Under the pieces are notes generated by a model. The model saw only the letters and a program-made list of their open reading frames with translations, was not told the DNA's origin and searched no databases. A stretch of DNA of 64,000 nt from Linyphia triangularis. Lineage: Eukaryota; Arthropoda; Arachnida; Araneae; Linyphiidae. Of the stretch, positions 33,180 through 45,145 are shown in pieces (position 1 is the first letter of the stretch; each line of letters starts with the position of its first letter). Made by a program: the position numbers and the translations under genes. The stretch lies in contig OZ021731.1 of NCBI GenBank assembly GCA_963978545.1, positions 58,267,242 through 58,331,241 of the forward strand, in the 5' to 3' direction.

Positions 33180-34937
33180 ATATTATTAGGATACATTCGA
33201 AGACGAAGATGTCGAGTCTCGAATAGAAACAATGGAGTAGGCTTAAATGATACGAGGCCTGCCCTTTCTGAAGAAAGTCCTTGGGTAAATATTAAAAAAG
33301 ATCATCTAACGTCATCTCCTAACTTGGAAAGCAACCAACAATGGATGAATCCCGTTTACGCAGCTTGTGAACAGCCTCCCTTCGAATCTCAATTAGAATC
33401 CTACGAGACTGTTTTCGAACAACAAGATTCTGAATACTTTGATAGCTCATCTGTGACAAGAACATGTTCGTACAATAGTTCTCCTGTAGACGAGGATTGC
33501 TATCCGATAACATCGGAAGAAAGTGGTCTGGATGAAATGGATGGATATTATTTTGGAAGCAGCCAAGAATGTGGATGGATTCTCGACCAAAAGGCATTAG
33601 AGGACAGAAAGGGACTGGTTTCGAGCTCGACAGTTTCTGCTGAAAATTTAAATGCTTCGATATCTCACCAGGAATCAAAACTGGATCAGTTTCAAGTTCA
33701 TTTGCATCACAAAATGACTTCGCTTCAAGTGTCGGAGATGTTAAATCGTCGCCAGTCGAGCTTGGGAAAGTTTGAAGCTGAAGATTTTCTTAATGAGAAC
33801 TCGGCCTCTGAGGAGATTGAGAGTGATTTCGATGATTCAGATAATCAAGGGAATTGTTTTGATACAAATTCTGTGGAACGAAATGGAATATATACAATTG
33901 CCGTAAAACAAGAAAAAGAAGTGCAACTGTACCTAACAGAATGCCAGAAGGCTCACGCCAATTTGACAAATGAAACTTATGAACATCCAACAGCTGTCAA
34001 CTTGAATCACGAGTCTCGTACACCTAGGGATCATTCGAAAGATTTCCTTTCACCGAAACAGTCAGTGGGATGTCCGAATGCACAAAGAACTTCAATGGGG
34101 CATGAAAAAGATGACCATCTAATAAATAATATGAGAAAGGATTATCAATCGAATATCGTGTCTATTTTTGAACATTATAACAGTGTATATCCTCCCAAAC
34201 CTCATGAAAAATGCCAAATTAACAATAGAAATTCAATTCTGCTTGAGGACGATACAGTAATCAACATTAATAATGATTCGATGACATCTGTAGAAAGTTG
34301 CAGCCATTCCCTTTTATCCAAACCTATGCAATATCAGAATGCTAATTCAACTTTAATAGCACATGGGAGATATGTTGCTGACATAAACATTCCTCAATCA
34401 ACTGTTGAACAATGCAATGATACATGTCAGCCAAAACTTTCCACAGAATGTTGGAATGCTCATGGAAAATCAACGATGTTAGAAAAAAATTATTCGCTGT
34501 CAACACTAGATCATTGTGATGATTCCGTTTCTCCAAGATCTAAGTTCAGTTCCCAATCAAATAGATTGACATATAAAAATGAAAGGGAACAAGATACAAA
34601 TCCGTATCCAATTCCAACTACTACAAACATCTTTTCCACACATAAACAAATCCAACACCGTAGCTCATCAAGACAGGCATTGGAGTTTCCAGATAAACAC
34701 GCTTCGCTTCAATACTATAACACTAATTTGTCTGGCTCAACTAAAAATGACAGCAGAAAGCACTGGAAATGGTCTGGAAGGAATGAAGACGATTTGATGC
34801 CTAGAATTAAGAAGAGGCCATTGTTGGACGCAAGTGGAAATCCTATTTCCCAATATGCACTTGTTAAGGTGCTTACTGAACTACTCCGTAATGGAGTGCA
34901 GCAATGTCCTAAGCACCCATTACAAAAAGGCATCTAA
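33180..34937 (+). CDS. gene D tail exon, acidic, with NPxY
   Basis: 585 codons plus stop after acceptor ttttttag-type (ag 33178-33179), phase 0. It opens ILLGYIRRRRCRV: four hydrophobic residues that would complete the second membrane segment, then a strong basic stop-transfer. NPVY at tail residues 57-60 is an NPxY motif, nearly the same distance from the membrane as in gene B (53-56). Acidic Ser-rich stretches follow (EEIESDFDDSDNQG). Near the C-terminus is a basic PRIKKRP and then a predicted helical ending (QYALVKVLTELLRNGV). No known domain recognised. The tail is probably cytoplasmic. The exon may alternatively belong to another membrane exon I did not find. Confidence 0.8.
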   Translation: MLLGYIRRRRCRVSNRNNGVGLNDTRPALSEESPWVNIKKDHLTSSPNLESNQQWMNPVYAACEQPPFESQLESYETVFEQQDSEYFDSSSVTRTCSYNSSPVDEDCYPITSEESGLDEMDGYYFGSSQECGWILDQKALEDRKGLVSSSTVSAENLNASISHQESKLDQFQVHLHHKMTSLQVSEMLNRRQSSLGKFEAEDFLNENSASEEIESDFDDSDNQGNCFDTNSVERNGIYTIAVKQEKEVQLYLTECQKAHANLTNETYEHPTAVNLNHESRTPRDHSKDFLSPKQSVGCPNAQRTSMGHEKDDHLINNMRKDYQSNIVSIFEHYNSVYPPKPHEKCQINNRNSILLEDDTVININNDSMTSVESCSHSLLSKPMQYQNANSTLIAHGRYVADINIPQSTVEQCNDTCQPKLSTECWNAHGKSTMLEKNYSLSTLDHCDDSVSPRSKFSSQSNRLTYKNEREQDTNPYPIPTTTNIFSTHKQIQHRSSSRQALEFPDKHASLQYYNTNLSGSTKNDSRKHWKWSGRNEDDLMPRIKKRPLLDASGNPISQYALVKVLTELLRNGVQQCPKHPLQKGI

Positions 34938-35600
34938 ACAGCTGCTCTGAACAAAACAAAATGAGCCTACAGTGGTCGCCAAATTTATAAATTAATTTAA
35001 AATCACCATGCTTAGTAATGTTTTACTGCAAAATTCTTTTCACGGGGAGAATTTTTTTCCCACAGAATAAAAAAAAAAATAGTTCAAAATTATCCGCATA
35101 GATGGCGCTGAATCTAATTTTAATTGTATAGAATTTTTTGTTTTGGGAATTTTATGGTACCGGCCAAACTAAATACGGGAAAATCTAATAAGAATAGTTA
35201 AAATGCATTTAAAAATACCTACTTTTAGAGTCATCTATGTATCACATTTGGATGTTTTTTGCATTCTTAAAAAATATAATGATTGATATTATATTGTGAT
35301 GATTTTATATTAAGTTTTAAAATGTGTCGAGAACTTTGGGTCTTATAATTAAGTACTTATCCGGATGTAGGGAGTTACTGATAGAATTCAAAAGAAAGTT
35401 AAATTAAAGAAAATGGTCACTTAAATTGTCATGCAATTTACCTGAAAAACAATCTCGTAGATGCGCCATCATTATTAATATACTTTTTATTATTATGTTC
35501 AAGACAATTTGTAATGTTATCTAAACTTTTTTGATGTGTAGTTTCTGCAGAATAAAATGTTATTTCCTGAATTCTTTTATTATTTGTGTTTTGAAATTAA
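34938..35600. other. gene D 3' UTR and flank
   Basis: AATAAA hexamers at 35066-35071 and 35551-35556 are the possible poly(A) signals. No other feature. Confidence 0.45.
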
Positions 35601-35603
35601 ATG

Positions 35604-35672
35604 TTTAATAAATCATATAAATGCTAAATTTAATAAATCATATAAATGCTAAATTTAATAAATCACATAATG
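35604..35672. repeat. about 27-bp tandem repeat x3, each with AATAAA
   Basis: Three direct copies of TTTAATAAATCATATAAATG with a CTAAA spacer. Each carries an AATAAA hexamer. Confidence 0.8.
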
Positions 35673-36529
35673 CGTTACTTGCCAAAAATGAAATTTTGAT
35701 AAAAAAATGAAAATTAAAAGTTAATTTTCAATTACATTAAAATGACTTATTTGCTTATTTGAAAAATGATAGATGTATAAGCATCATGAATAATAAATTC
35801 AGTATTATAAAATACAAATTTAAATTATTTTTTTTTTTTTCATTCCTGAAACTTTTGGATATGAAGATATTCAGTTAGTCTTTAAGTTATCATGCACAAA
35901 TTGGAAGCCTTTTATAAATTTAGCAGTCAAAAAGTAATATTTATCGGATATTTATGTGCAGTTACAATTAACACAATTGAAACCAAGTGCGGAAATTTAA
36001 AGTTAAAACACTGATTAACATTAAAATCTAATTTAAACAAGCTTAGAAATTTAGTAATTGAGTTATAGAAACAATTTTAAATTTAAGATTTAATTCTCAT
36101 TTTAAAGATGCAACTGTATGGACAATAGTCTTTGTTTTGTTAATGAGATTTTTAATCGAAAACTGGTCAATTTTTTATCAATTTAGAGTAGAGGAAACTT
36201 AATAAAGAGTTTAGTATCCTCTCACCAAGCAATATTAGTTTCTATTTGCGGCAACTTGTGCATCCAAAGAAATAACCAAAATATATCATTGCGTTAAGTA
36301 CTTTTATTAAGTGCCTTGTTTGGTTGAATTGAATATTTTTTGCGCTAGGAGCTATACGTGAAATATACTACGCCAAAATATCATTACAACCTCTCGTCCA
36401 TGGTATAGCTCTCGGGTGTTTCTTGCGCTAGGAAATAACCCATACAACCAATCGGGGTAAATTAATAGCTCTAAAATCTTGATTTACACTCTACCAGTCG
36501 AGTTCCAGTTTAGATAGCCAGTCCAAAGA
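35673..36529. other. AT-rich intergenic, no gene
   Basis: Nothing recognised. Confidence 0.5.
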
Positions 36530-37812
36530 TATTATGATAACCCTTCGGGTTAAAGATGGCAAGCTTCCACAGAGATAATGTAAAATAGTTGAGAGCACAT
36601 GACTTCATTGCAGGGTTTCTACATTGGCAAGCTTATCGCTCTTTTTTTTTTCACTTGGCGATTAAAGTTTATAGTTTCCCAGAAATCTTTTATCCAAAAA
36701 AAAAGAACAAATCTGCTTAGCTTGTTAAACTTTCACTTTAAAAATTTACACACCCAACCAAATTTATGTTAATTTATATTTTTAACCAAAATAATTTATT
36801 ACTTTTTTAAACACTATTAATATTATATTGAACCACTATAGCAAAAGTTCCATCCTGTGATGAAATACGAATCCTAATATTAGATTTGGGTTTCTTACAG
36901 CATATTCCAATATTGGTAAACTTTTAGTAAGTTTTCGTAATAAATATGAACATCAAGAACTAACAAAATTACTAATTACAAAATTATTGAAACACATTCT
37001 AGAAGAAAATGCTTTCGATAAAGTTTCCATGCATTCTTCGAAGCAGTACATTAGGAAACTAAAAAATATCTAGTTATTGAGTGCAATTTAAAAAGGACTT
37101 GCATCTACAAAAACCAATATCATTTAGCATGTACTAGCTTAGAAGAATTTACTAAGAGTTGACAATAATCATTTTGCTTTATTAATTCATCAAATAAAAA
37201 ACAGCAATGGTAATTGAGATTGGCGTCAAATTTCAAAATATCATAATTAACACATCATAATTTAGTGCATTTATACAACTAACAAGTGATAAAAAAAAAT
37301 TTTAAGAGATGTCATAGTAAGAAAAAGAAAAAAAAAAGTTCATGGAAAAAAAAAAAAAACTATATTTAATATAAAAACTAGCCTGCGGAATGACACGAAA
37401 AAATAAAAACAAACGATTAAGAACACAAACCATCAAGTTTTATTACACTGCAAAAAAATTCCTTCTGTTAAAATTCTCTAACGAAAATTTTATAATATTC
37501 AGAACATTACCGCAATTTATTGTGCACAAAAGCGAACAATTTGAACAAACTGGAATAAATAATATGTTACTTTGCAAAGTAGAATCCTCCATTTTAATCT
37601 GCTATTTAAATTTCCCACGAATTCGACAAAATAAATCTGATGTTCTTATTTGTTTGTTTAAAAAACACGATCGCCAAGGTAAGAATTAAACTCTGCACAT
37701 GTCTGGAAATCGGAGCAATTTGGCGAAAGTTTTGTTCTCTCAACTTAGGAAATCCGCGAGATGGCAGCACTTACGTATCGGCGAAGCTTGCCTTCTTATA
37801 GTTATACGTTCT
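36530..37812 (-). repeat. repeat R2, inverted copy of 50985-52262
   Basis: About 1.28 kb in reverse orientation relative to the two copies in the tandem duplication (TAACCCTTCGGGTTA, GGCAAGCTTATCGCTC, CCGCGAGATGGCA). Open frames inside (37390-37689) are not conserved as protein and are not called. Confidence 0.75.
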
Positions 37813-38630
37813 ATGGACAGTCTGCGATGTCACCTGTCTACTGGCGCCAATAAATCAAACATTTTCTATTTGCTGGCACCTGCGGGTCCCATCATCCAAT
37901 CACGTGCTCTCTCCCATGACCACCGAACAGGCGGCGCAACGGTCTCTCCGATGACGTCAGGAAGCTGGTGATCTAAACTGGAACCTCGACTGGTAGCGTA
38001 TAAACCCTGCTTAACTAATGTCTTCTTGGAAGGACTGCCTCATGACTGGAAGGCAAAGTAGAGTTCCATTATGTGAAGTGACTTTGCAAACGAAAGATCA
38101 TTTTAACCATGTAGGATACTAGCTGTAGAAGGCTTGGAAATCCCCATAGGGATCAATATTAGCAACACTTTCCTCATGCCAGCTAGCAGCTCTTGAAGGC
38201 AACCTATTATACAGCATTATATGGGGGACTGAATACGGGCATTTCATTTGGATTCAAACACTGATCTTTGACTACAACTTCTGGATAGCCCACCTGGTGG
38301 CTGTGTGGTTTGAGCTCTGGCCTCTCATGCCAAGGGTGCTGGGTTCGAATCCCGGGTTCGGCATGGATGTTCGTTATAGTTCGGAATCCTTGTTAAGCTG
38401 TAGGTCGCGACCTGATTAACTGTGATTGTGAATAAAAATAGGTCGTCGAGCGTACAAACCAACCAACCAACCGACAACTTCTGGATAGTGTATGGTTGGT
38501 TATTTATTGACATGAAACCGAAGTCTTAACAATCCCCATAATGATCTATGTTGAGATCATGCATGCATTGAGGTCGGAACAGCAGGAAACACTTAAAAGC
38601 ACTTATAAACCACCAGTCTGATCAGGTATT
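37813..38630 (+). repeat. partial third copy of the B/C upstream block
   Basis: CTGGCACCTGCGGGTCCC then CATCATCCAATCACG, CTCTCTCCCATGACCAC and ACAGGCGG align with 17263-17335 and 9450-9522. Further on, ACCACCAGTCTGATCAG (38611-38627) matches 9709-9726. A SINE-2 interrupts it. It suggests a third, decayed or very diverged gene start, possibly of gene E. Confidence 0.5.
38289..38473 (+). mobile_element. SINE-2, full length
   Basis: Head GTGTGGTTTGAGCTCTGG, B box GGGTTCGAATCCCGGG, body and ACCAACCAACC tail. The 15-bp target duplication acaacttctggatag is exact (38274-38288 and 38474-38488). Confidence 0.93.
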
Positions 38631-39854
38631 AACTGAACCACATGAAATTTAGGTTTCAACTGATCATGTTTTAACTAAACCACATGAACCGCCATCATTC
38701 GCAAATTCAATCTATTATTGCGTCGTACGGTGGGTGCACACAATAGACTAAATGTCTCAAAAGCCTTAACCGCATCGGAAGGAAGAGAAATAATTATATT
38801 CCAGAAATAGTAATGATCTTTTGGCAACAAATGATAAATTTGATAATTCCAATTGAGTAGTTTAGTGTTTCCGTTGGTTTTATGTAGTACCTTATTTTTT
38901 ACCATTTTATTTATACTGTAAGTATACCTCGATTAAAATTGTATCAGTATTTTACTAAACTTGCATTGTTATGTAAAAAATTATTTAATTATGACTTATG
39001 CCACTCTAGTGTACTGCATTAGTGTTAAAATTGGCAACTTCAGGAGGTTTCAAATTGGTCCTTATTTTTACTGTCTTCATGGTAGATAACATAAGACGCC
39101 TTTTGTCAAGATTTTAAACCACGATAGGTGATATTTTATGGTTAAAATTGTATTCTTTTAAATCTGTTTAACATATAACATATATAACTCCTAGCACTAT
39201 AAAATAAACAATTAAAAGAATGTACGATTCGGTTTGTGTATCTGTCTTAAAGGTTTTTTATATATTCCTTTATTTGTCCAATATTATGAAGTTTAAACGT
39301 GACATTCTGTTTAAAATTCATAGTTCAAGGAATCTATTTCCAAAACGATAAGTTCTTTAGTTCCACAATAATGATGTAATTTACACCAAATTAACTCGAA
39401 ATGTGAAAGAACTGTTTTTCTGATCATTGTTAAAAGTCGACACATTTCATCGTTGCCAACTGCTTTCTTCGAATATAAATTAATCATTTATTGTAGATGG
39501 AGGTTGTTCATGACGACTTTAGTCAACTGATGCATAGCGGGTGGAAATGAAATGAACATTGTGATTCTCTAATGAAATCCTTTGAAGATGTATTGTGATT
39601 GGGCTAGAGGACATTACATGTGTGTGAAATGATGAATCCCCATTCCAAATATGGTCTTATAAATAGTTCATTACAGATTTGAATGAGAATGCATAAATAC
39701 ATCGTGGAATATGTTCTAGTCATCAGAGCTTTGCTTATTTGGAAGGATGGCGCCAATGCTATAAAAACCTCATTTGTCCAGCATCAAAATTTTAGGTCAT
39801 CGAATGCCTCGACACCTTTATTTAGTCACCAATGCAAATTAGTACAAATCAGTG
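38631..39854. other. intergenic, nothing recognised
   Basis: AT-rich with scattered short frames; no splice-supported coding or repeat ends found. Confidence 0.45.
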
Positions 39855-40040
39855 GGCCTACCAAACGGTATAGTGATTAGCGTGCTAGCTTCTAGACCGC
39901 GAGGTTGCGGGTTCGAGTCCCGTGTTAGGCATGGGTGTTTGTAAATCTATGTTGGCTTGTCTAATGACGAATGTTTCGGCGCATTATAGCCCGCGTGTTG
40001 CTGACGGTACCAGATAATCTGAAAACAACCAACTAACCAA
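39855..40040 (+). mobile_element. SINE-1, full length
   Basis: A and B boxes, body (GACGGTACCAGATAATC) and tail present. Flank aaatcagtggg / caatcaggggc. Confidence 0.9.
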
Positions 40041-40920
40041 TCAGGGGCGGCTCGTGCACTATAGTCAGTGCTGCCGGTCTGCACCTAAATTTATTAGTTG
40101 AAAACTAAAATTATATATTTTACTATGTTCTAAAATAAAGATCCTATTTCTACGGTAAGTGTAAAAAAAAAAATTCGTTATACAGCAAACTTCTTGCCTC
40201 AATACTCAATTCGCGAGAGAAAAAAAAAACGTTTCCAATCTAGGTGATCTCCTCCAAACGGCAGCCATGTGTACCTGAAACGCGTTTCGGCTGCGACGTT
40301 GGCATGGTAGCCAATGGAATCCAATAGAGCCTTCCTTCTACGTAATGTGTGGCGTAAAAGCCAGATCAGCAATTTTCAGACTTCGGCTGCCCTAAATAAT
40401 TTCTGCTTTAAATTAATCTCCAGATGGAGTTTTTGCAACAAAATCAAGCAAGGAAAATCGCATGTTTCCGACGGAATTAACATTTGCGACCACCGGCCGC
40501 CACTGGTACAAATCAAAATGTTACAATTTTAAGAGTATGCAAGTGACAAATATTATACGTAAAAAAACTGTTGGGAAGTATTGTTAAAAAATTTCAAAAT
40601 TCGGATTTGAATTTCATCGCCTGTGTTTATTAACCTAAAATGACGAATGCTTCATAAAATAAACTTAAAAGCACAATATCGCCAGTGTAGTAATTTTAAC
40701 ACCGATCATTCGAAACATTAGTATTTTCGTTTTCCAGATTAATGTGGTTTTGTTGGATTTAATTTATAAAAATATAGTTAACAGCGGTTCTTACACACTG
40801 TGAGTGTTGAGTTCTCGTAAAATATACATTGACGTGAAACTGATAAATACTTTATTTTATAATTTTGATTTTAATATGCCAATTTAATATTTATTCACTA
40901 CCTTGCAAAACAGAATATCA
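40041..40920. other. intergenic, nothing recognised
   Basis: A GC-richer patch at 40240-40510 contains an open frame (40314-40532) without splice or start support. Confidence 0.4.
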
Positions 40921-40924
40921 TTGT

Positions 40925-41085
40925 GCCTACCTGATGGCCGTGGGGTTAGCGCTCTGACTTCGCATGCCAAAAATGCCGGTTTAGGATAGGATTTTCGTTT
41001 CGGTTCGGAATCCACTTAAAGCTGTAAGTCCCGGCCAGATTAGCCGTTATTGTGTATAATAGGTCGGTGGTTCCAAAAATAGGTG
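40925..41085 (+). mobile_element. SINE-2, defective
   Basis: Head CTGATGGCCGTGGGGTTAGC and body GGTTCGGAATCC, AAGTCCCGGCCAG are present. The B box region is deleted, so internal transcription should be lost. Confidence 0.75.
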
Positions 41086-41859
41086 GTCAACCAGCAAAAC
41101 TTGAAATAAAAAACTCTACTTTATAAGGTTTTTGCCACTGGCTTTTATTAAACTATTTGTAAAAATTGGTATGCGTGTTTATATATAATCGGCTATCATA
41201 AATATTGTCAACCACAATATTTTGAAATGATAAAATTGTTTCTCCTAATATTATCAACTCTTGCATTCATATTTAATATTCAATCGATGAAATTAAATAC
41301 GTTTCCCACCTATCCGCAGTTCATAGTAATAGTTATTTACATCTATACAGAATCGTAGGCTATCGTAAACCTCAATTTTGTTGATGACTCAGATTAAAGT
41401 ATTTTTCTATGAATTTATAACCACGTCATCCAAATATGGTTCGATTTTAATATTCTCTATTAGAGTTTAATGATAGGATTGAGGAATATATTCCAAAAAT
41501 TGTGCCTTGGGAAAATATGATGAAAAATAGATACGATGATATTAGAAATGTCTTGCCTATATGTTATGGATATGCTGCAGGAAGTTGTTTTATGGGTAGT
41601 AATTTGCCGTTTTAATTTTCCGATTGGTTCAAGGTATGTTTGCATGCAGTATCAAATTACAAAATAATACTTTTAAGTCAATGCATTGGAGTATATTTAA
41701 CTATTAGTAGCCAAATTTATTATTTATTACTTGTCAAATAGAAGACCGCTAATAGAAAATAAATTGCATGATGAAAGGTTAAAAAAAGGAATGGACCAAA
41801 CATGAATGCCACACACAAAGTTGATCGGCGAAAATTGTATAGAGGCGATATTCAAACTA
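41086..41859. other. intergenic, nothing recognised
   Basis: AT-rich, no gene signal. Confidence 0.45.
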
Positions 41860-42535
41860 GAGGTGTGAAACATAGCACAATTTTTTGTACTGAAATACTT
41901 GTCACGGCATTTAAATTTGTCGCGCATTGGTGATTCAGTTTATATATTTTTATTCCCTTGAAAAAAAATGATAAGATGAAAATTTTAACGATAATTAGTG
42001 CATTGGCAAAAAGCAAAACTCAAATAATGAATGGTAAAGATGTTAGTTTTTTTTATCTGTTTTTTAAACTAATTGTGTCTTTATCGAATTTCTACGGTTT
42101 ATTGGGTTGGGATATTTATTTTTGGTCGGGGTGTTAACAACACCTTAAACGACATTACCACGGAGATTTTTTTCAAAGTCATTATGACACACATGAAGTT
42201 TTGAAGAAAATCTTAATGACCACAAAAATTAACATTGTAGATCAATTCGTTTGACAGTTATGCTGACTACAGACACACCAGGCCGACCAAACGGTATAGT
42301 GGTTAGCATACTAGCTTCTAGACCGCGAGGTTGCGGGTTCGAGTCCCGTGTTTGGCAAGGGTGTTTATAAATGTATGTTGGCTTGTCAAATGACGAATGT
42401 TTCGGTGCATTATAGCCCTCGTGTTGCTGACGGTGCCAGATAATCTGAAAACAACCAACCAACAGACAGACCAGACACATTTTACTTTCATAACCTTATG
42501 TTAACATATGGGTAATTGAAAGTAAAAATTTAACT
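41860..42535 (+). repeat. repeat R1, degenerate copy with nested SINE
   Basis: Begins AGAGGTGTGAAACATAGC, includes ACACCTTAAACGACATTACC and ends ATGGGTAATTGAAAGTAAAA, like 14396-15047, with internal loss. Confidence 0.45.
42282..42463 (+). mobile_element. SINE-1, full length
   Basis: Complete head, body and tail. Flank cagacacaccag / cagacagaccag. Confidence 0.92.
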
Positions 42536-42649
42536 GTTGAATATTTTTTAAAGACGTCACGAAATTAAAATGCTACTTTACTGGTGGAAAAGTTAATCCC
42601 CTTATTATTGGACTTTTTATAATACTCCAACTTTTACTAAATGCTTTAA

Positions 42650-42826
42650 GCCGACCAAACGGTACAGTGGTTAGCGTGCTAGCTTCTGGACCGCGAGGTT
42701 GCGGGTTCGAGTCCCGTGTTAGGCATGGGTGTTTGTAAATGTATGTTGGCTTGTCTAATGACGAATGTTTCGGCGCATTATAGCCCTCGTGTTGCTGACG
42801 GCGCCAGATAATCTGAATACAACCAA
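42650..42826 (+). mobile_element. SINE-1, full length
   Basis: Complete; 14-bp target duplication actaaatgcttta with flanking a is exact (42636-42649 and 42826-42839). Confidence 0.93.
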
Positions 42827-42959
42827 CTAAATGCTTTAAACGCTTGTGAGATACGATATTATGAAGAACATTAAATTATTAGACTAACATTATTAGTCTA
42901 ACATTAAAGACAATACCTGCAATATACCAACCAATAGTAATTGATCTTGAGCACGTTTG

Positions 42960-43870
42960 GATCTAAGGTACCGATTTAAATCATGACAATTGTTAGCAAT
43001 ATGTATCGTAATTTTTCTCTTCATATTGATATTATCTTAAAGGCTCATAAGATGCTTGGTTTTCTTAAACGTAATACAAAAGATTTTTCTAATCCTCAGG
43101 CGCCGACCAAACGGTATAGTGGTTACCGTGATGGCTTCTAGACCGCAAGGTTGCGGGTTCGAGTCCCGTGTTTGGCATGGGTGTTTGTAAATGTATGTTG
43201 GCTTGTCTAATGACGAAAGTTTCGGCGCATTATAGCCCTCGTGTTGCTGACGGCGCCAGATAATCTGAATACAACCAACTAATCCTCAGGCTCTTAAAAC
43301 TCTTTATTTTAGTTTGATCCGTTCAAATCTTGAATACTGCTCACTTATTTGGGACCCTTACTATAACAATAAAATTATAATTCTTGAAAGGGTTCAGACT
43401 AAATTTATGCGTTATCTTTATTATAAGGGTAACCATTATAATTCTCATTATCTCTCCTCTTCTTTCCTTCGCAATTTCTTCAGCATCCCCAGTTTAAAAT
43501 CTAGACGTGAGCTTTCTTGTGTTTCTTTCTTTTACAAAGTCCTTAATAATTTTATTGATTGCATTGAGATCCATAATTCCATTAAATTTGCTGTGCCGAC
43601 CAATACTCGTAGCCAAAACTTATTTATTACTATTTTTACCAAATACAACTATATTGACAACTTTTGTTTGTATAAATTTTATAGAATTTTTGATTTCTGA
43701 TGATTTGGATATTTTTAATGTATCTTTTTCTATGTTCAAGGCTAAATGTCTGCTGGTTTTAAATGTGTAATCTTGTTTTTGTTACTATTGTTTGCTTGTT
43801 TGTAATGTACTATCCTTGTACACTTTAAATGGAATTTTTTTTCTGTAGTGTGCTTTATAATAAAGTAATT
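42960..43870 (+). pseudogene. LINE ORF2 3' part (Jockey-like), interrupted
   Basis: Reads FSLHIDIILKAHKMLGFLKR then, after a SINE-1, ALKTLYFSLIRSNLEYCS, LIWDPYYNNKIIILERVQ, TKFMRYLYYKG to a stop at about 43700. This is the thumb region following the reverse transcriptase of Jockey/I-type LINEs (pattern K...LGFI.R...F.....L..LY..LVRS.LEY...W.P......LE..Q..F.R). The 5' part with the catalytic core is missing. The 3' end near 43860 has AATAAAG. Confidence 0.75.
43102..43279 (+). mobile_element. SINE-1 inside the LINE
   Basis: Complete SINE-1; 13-bp target duplication ctaatcctcaggc is exact (43089-43101 and 43279-43291). It splits the LINE coding frame. Confidence 0.93.
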
Positions 43871-44670
43871 GTAAACTCCTTCAATGAACAGACTTCAGTA
43901 TATTTTGAGATAGACAATAATATCGAAAAAAATTAAATGCTAAAGTCTACATTTCATATGGTCAGATATTGGAGTAAAGGGATACGTTTTAAAAGATTTT
44001 CGTGAAAATTTAATTGTTTTACAAATTTTCATGAGTTTTGGGACACTGCTCAATTTGAAGCTACATTTAAAGTACTATTAACTACATTTTAAATTGCGCA
44101 TTTAGCATCATATGAATTCCCTGCCGATATTCCGGCCCAGAAGACGAAATTCTTGGTCATGGAGATCTACTACTTCAATGGTCAATTTTCGCCATAGAGA
44201 TTAACTGTAATATATTGAACGGATTGAAAATGCTTGATTTTTTTTTTTGTATGAAATATCAAAGTATTTTGTTGAAACAAATGAAATCGATAAGCTAAAA
44301 ACGGTTTTATTACTTGTGGAGTGAAGGCATTACCTATCACTGCGAATAAAAGTCCCCATTGTGAAACGATTAACAAAAGTTTGTTTCCGGCAAACAGGTT
44401 TAAGTTCAACTTTAAAAAGCTGTAAAAGAAGATCAGCCTTTAAAATTGATCTGAAATTTGAATCTGAATATACACGAAGAAAGGAGAAATGTTATGGCGT
44501 AAGGAGCTATTTTTATCTATTTTTCGTTCTTGTGCCCTATTGTCATCTTCCAGGATATTCAGGTTAAATTTCTAATTATTCTAACCAGTGCTTTTTTTTT
44601 ACAGCTTTTTGAAGTTTAACTTTATATATAAAAATCCTGTGTCTTATTTAAAAAAATTTATGAACATAAT
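43871..44670. other. intergenic, nothing recognised
   Basis: No supported gene or repeat. Confidence 0.45.
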
Positions 44671-45145
44671 TACTTTCAATTACCCATATGTTTACATAGG
44701 GTAAAGAATGATTTTTTTCCCCATTTCTATAATTTATGGAACATCCCGACTTCAAAAAAGTAGTCTAGAAAAAAATGTGTACGTGGTCAGCATAATTCTC
44801 GAATGAATTGACCTATGTTTAAATTCGCTGTGCAGGGCCATTGTCTTAACATTATGGTTTTCGTCAAAACTGCGCATGAGCATAAGTTGAAACAATGATA
44901 TACATTGAAATTAAATATTTGCTAAAAACGGCTATAACGATTTTGATCGAAATTGCTGTGGTAATGCCTCTTAAGGTGTTCTAAACATCTACATCTCTTA
45001 AATTACGGTAAAAATTTTATCAGGGTGCAAAAAGTTTTAATAAAAACGAATGTTTTTAACACTTAGCTCTCTAACCTTGAGCATCGCCCATCAACAATCG
45101 ATTTCTTTTACCGTTTCACGCACAAGTAAGGACGTAATGGGTATC
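44671..45145 (-). repeat. repeat R1, reverse copy
   Basis: Matches 14580-15047 in reverse orientation (TTTCAATTACCCATATG, AATGCCTCTTAAGGTG, GCATCGCCCATCAA). Confidence 0.65.
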
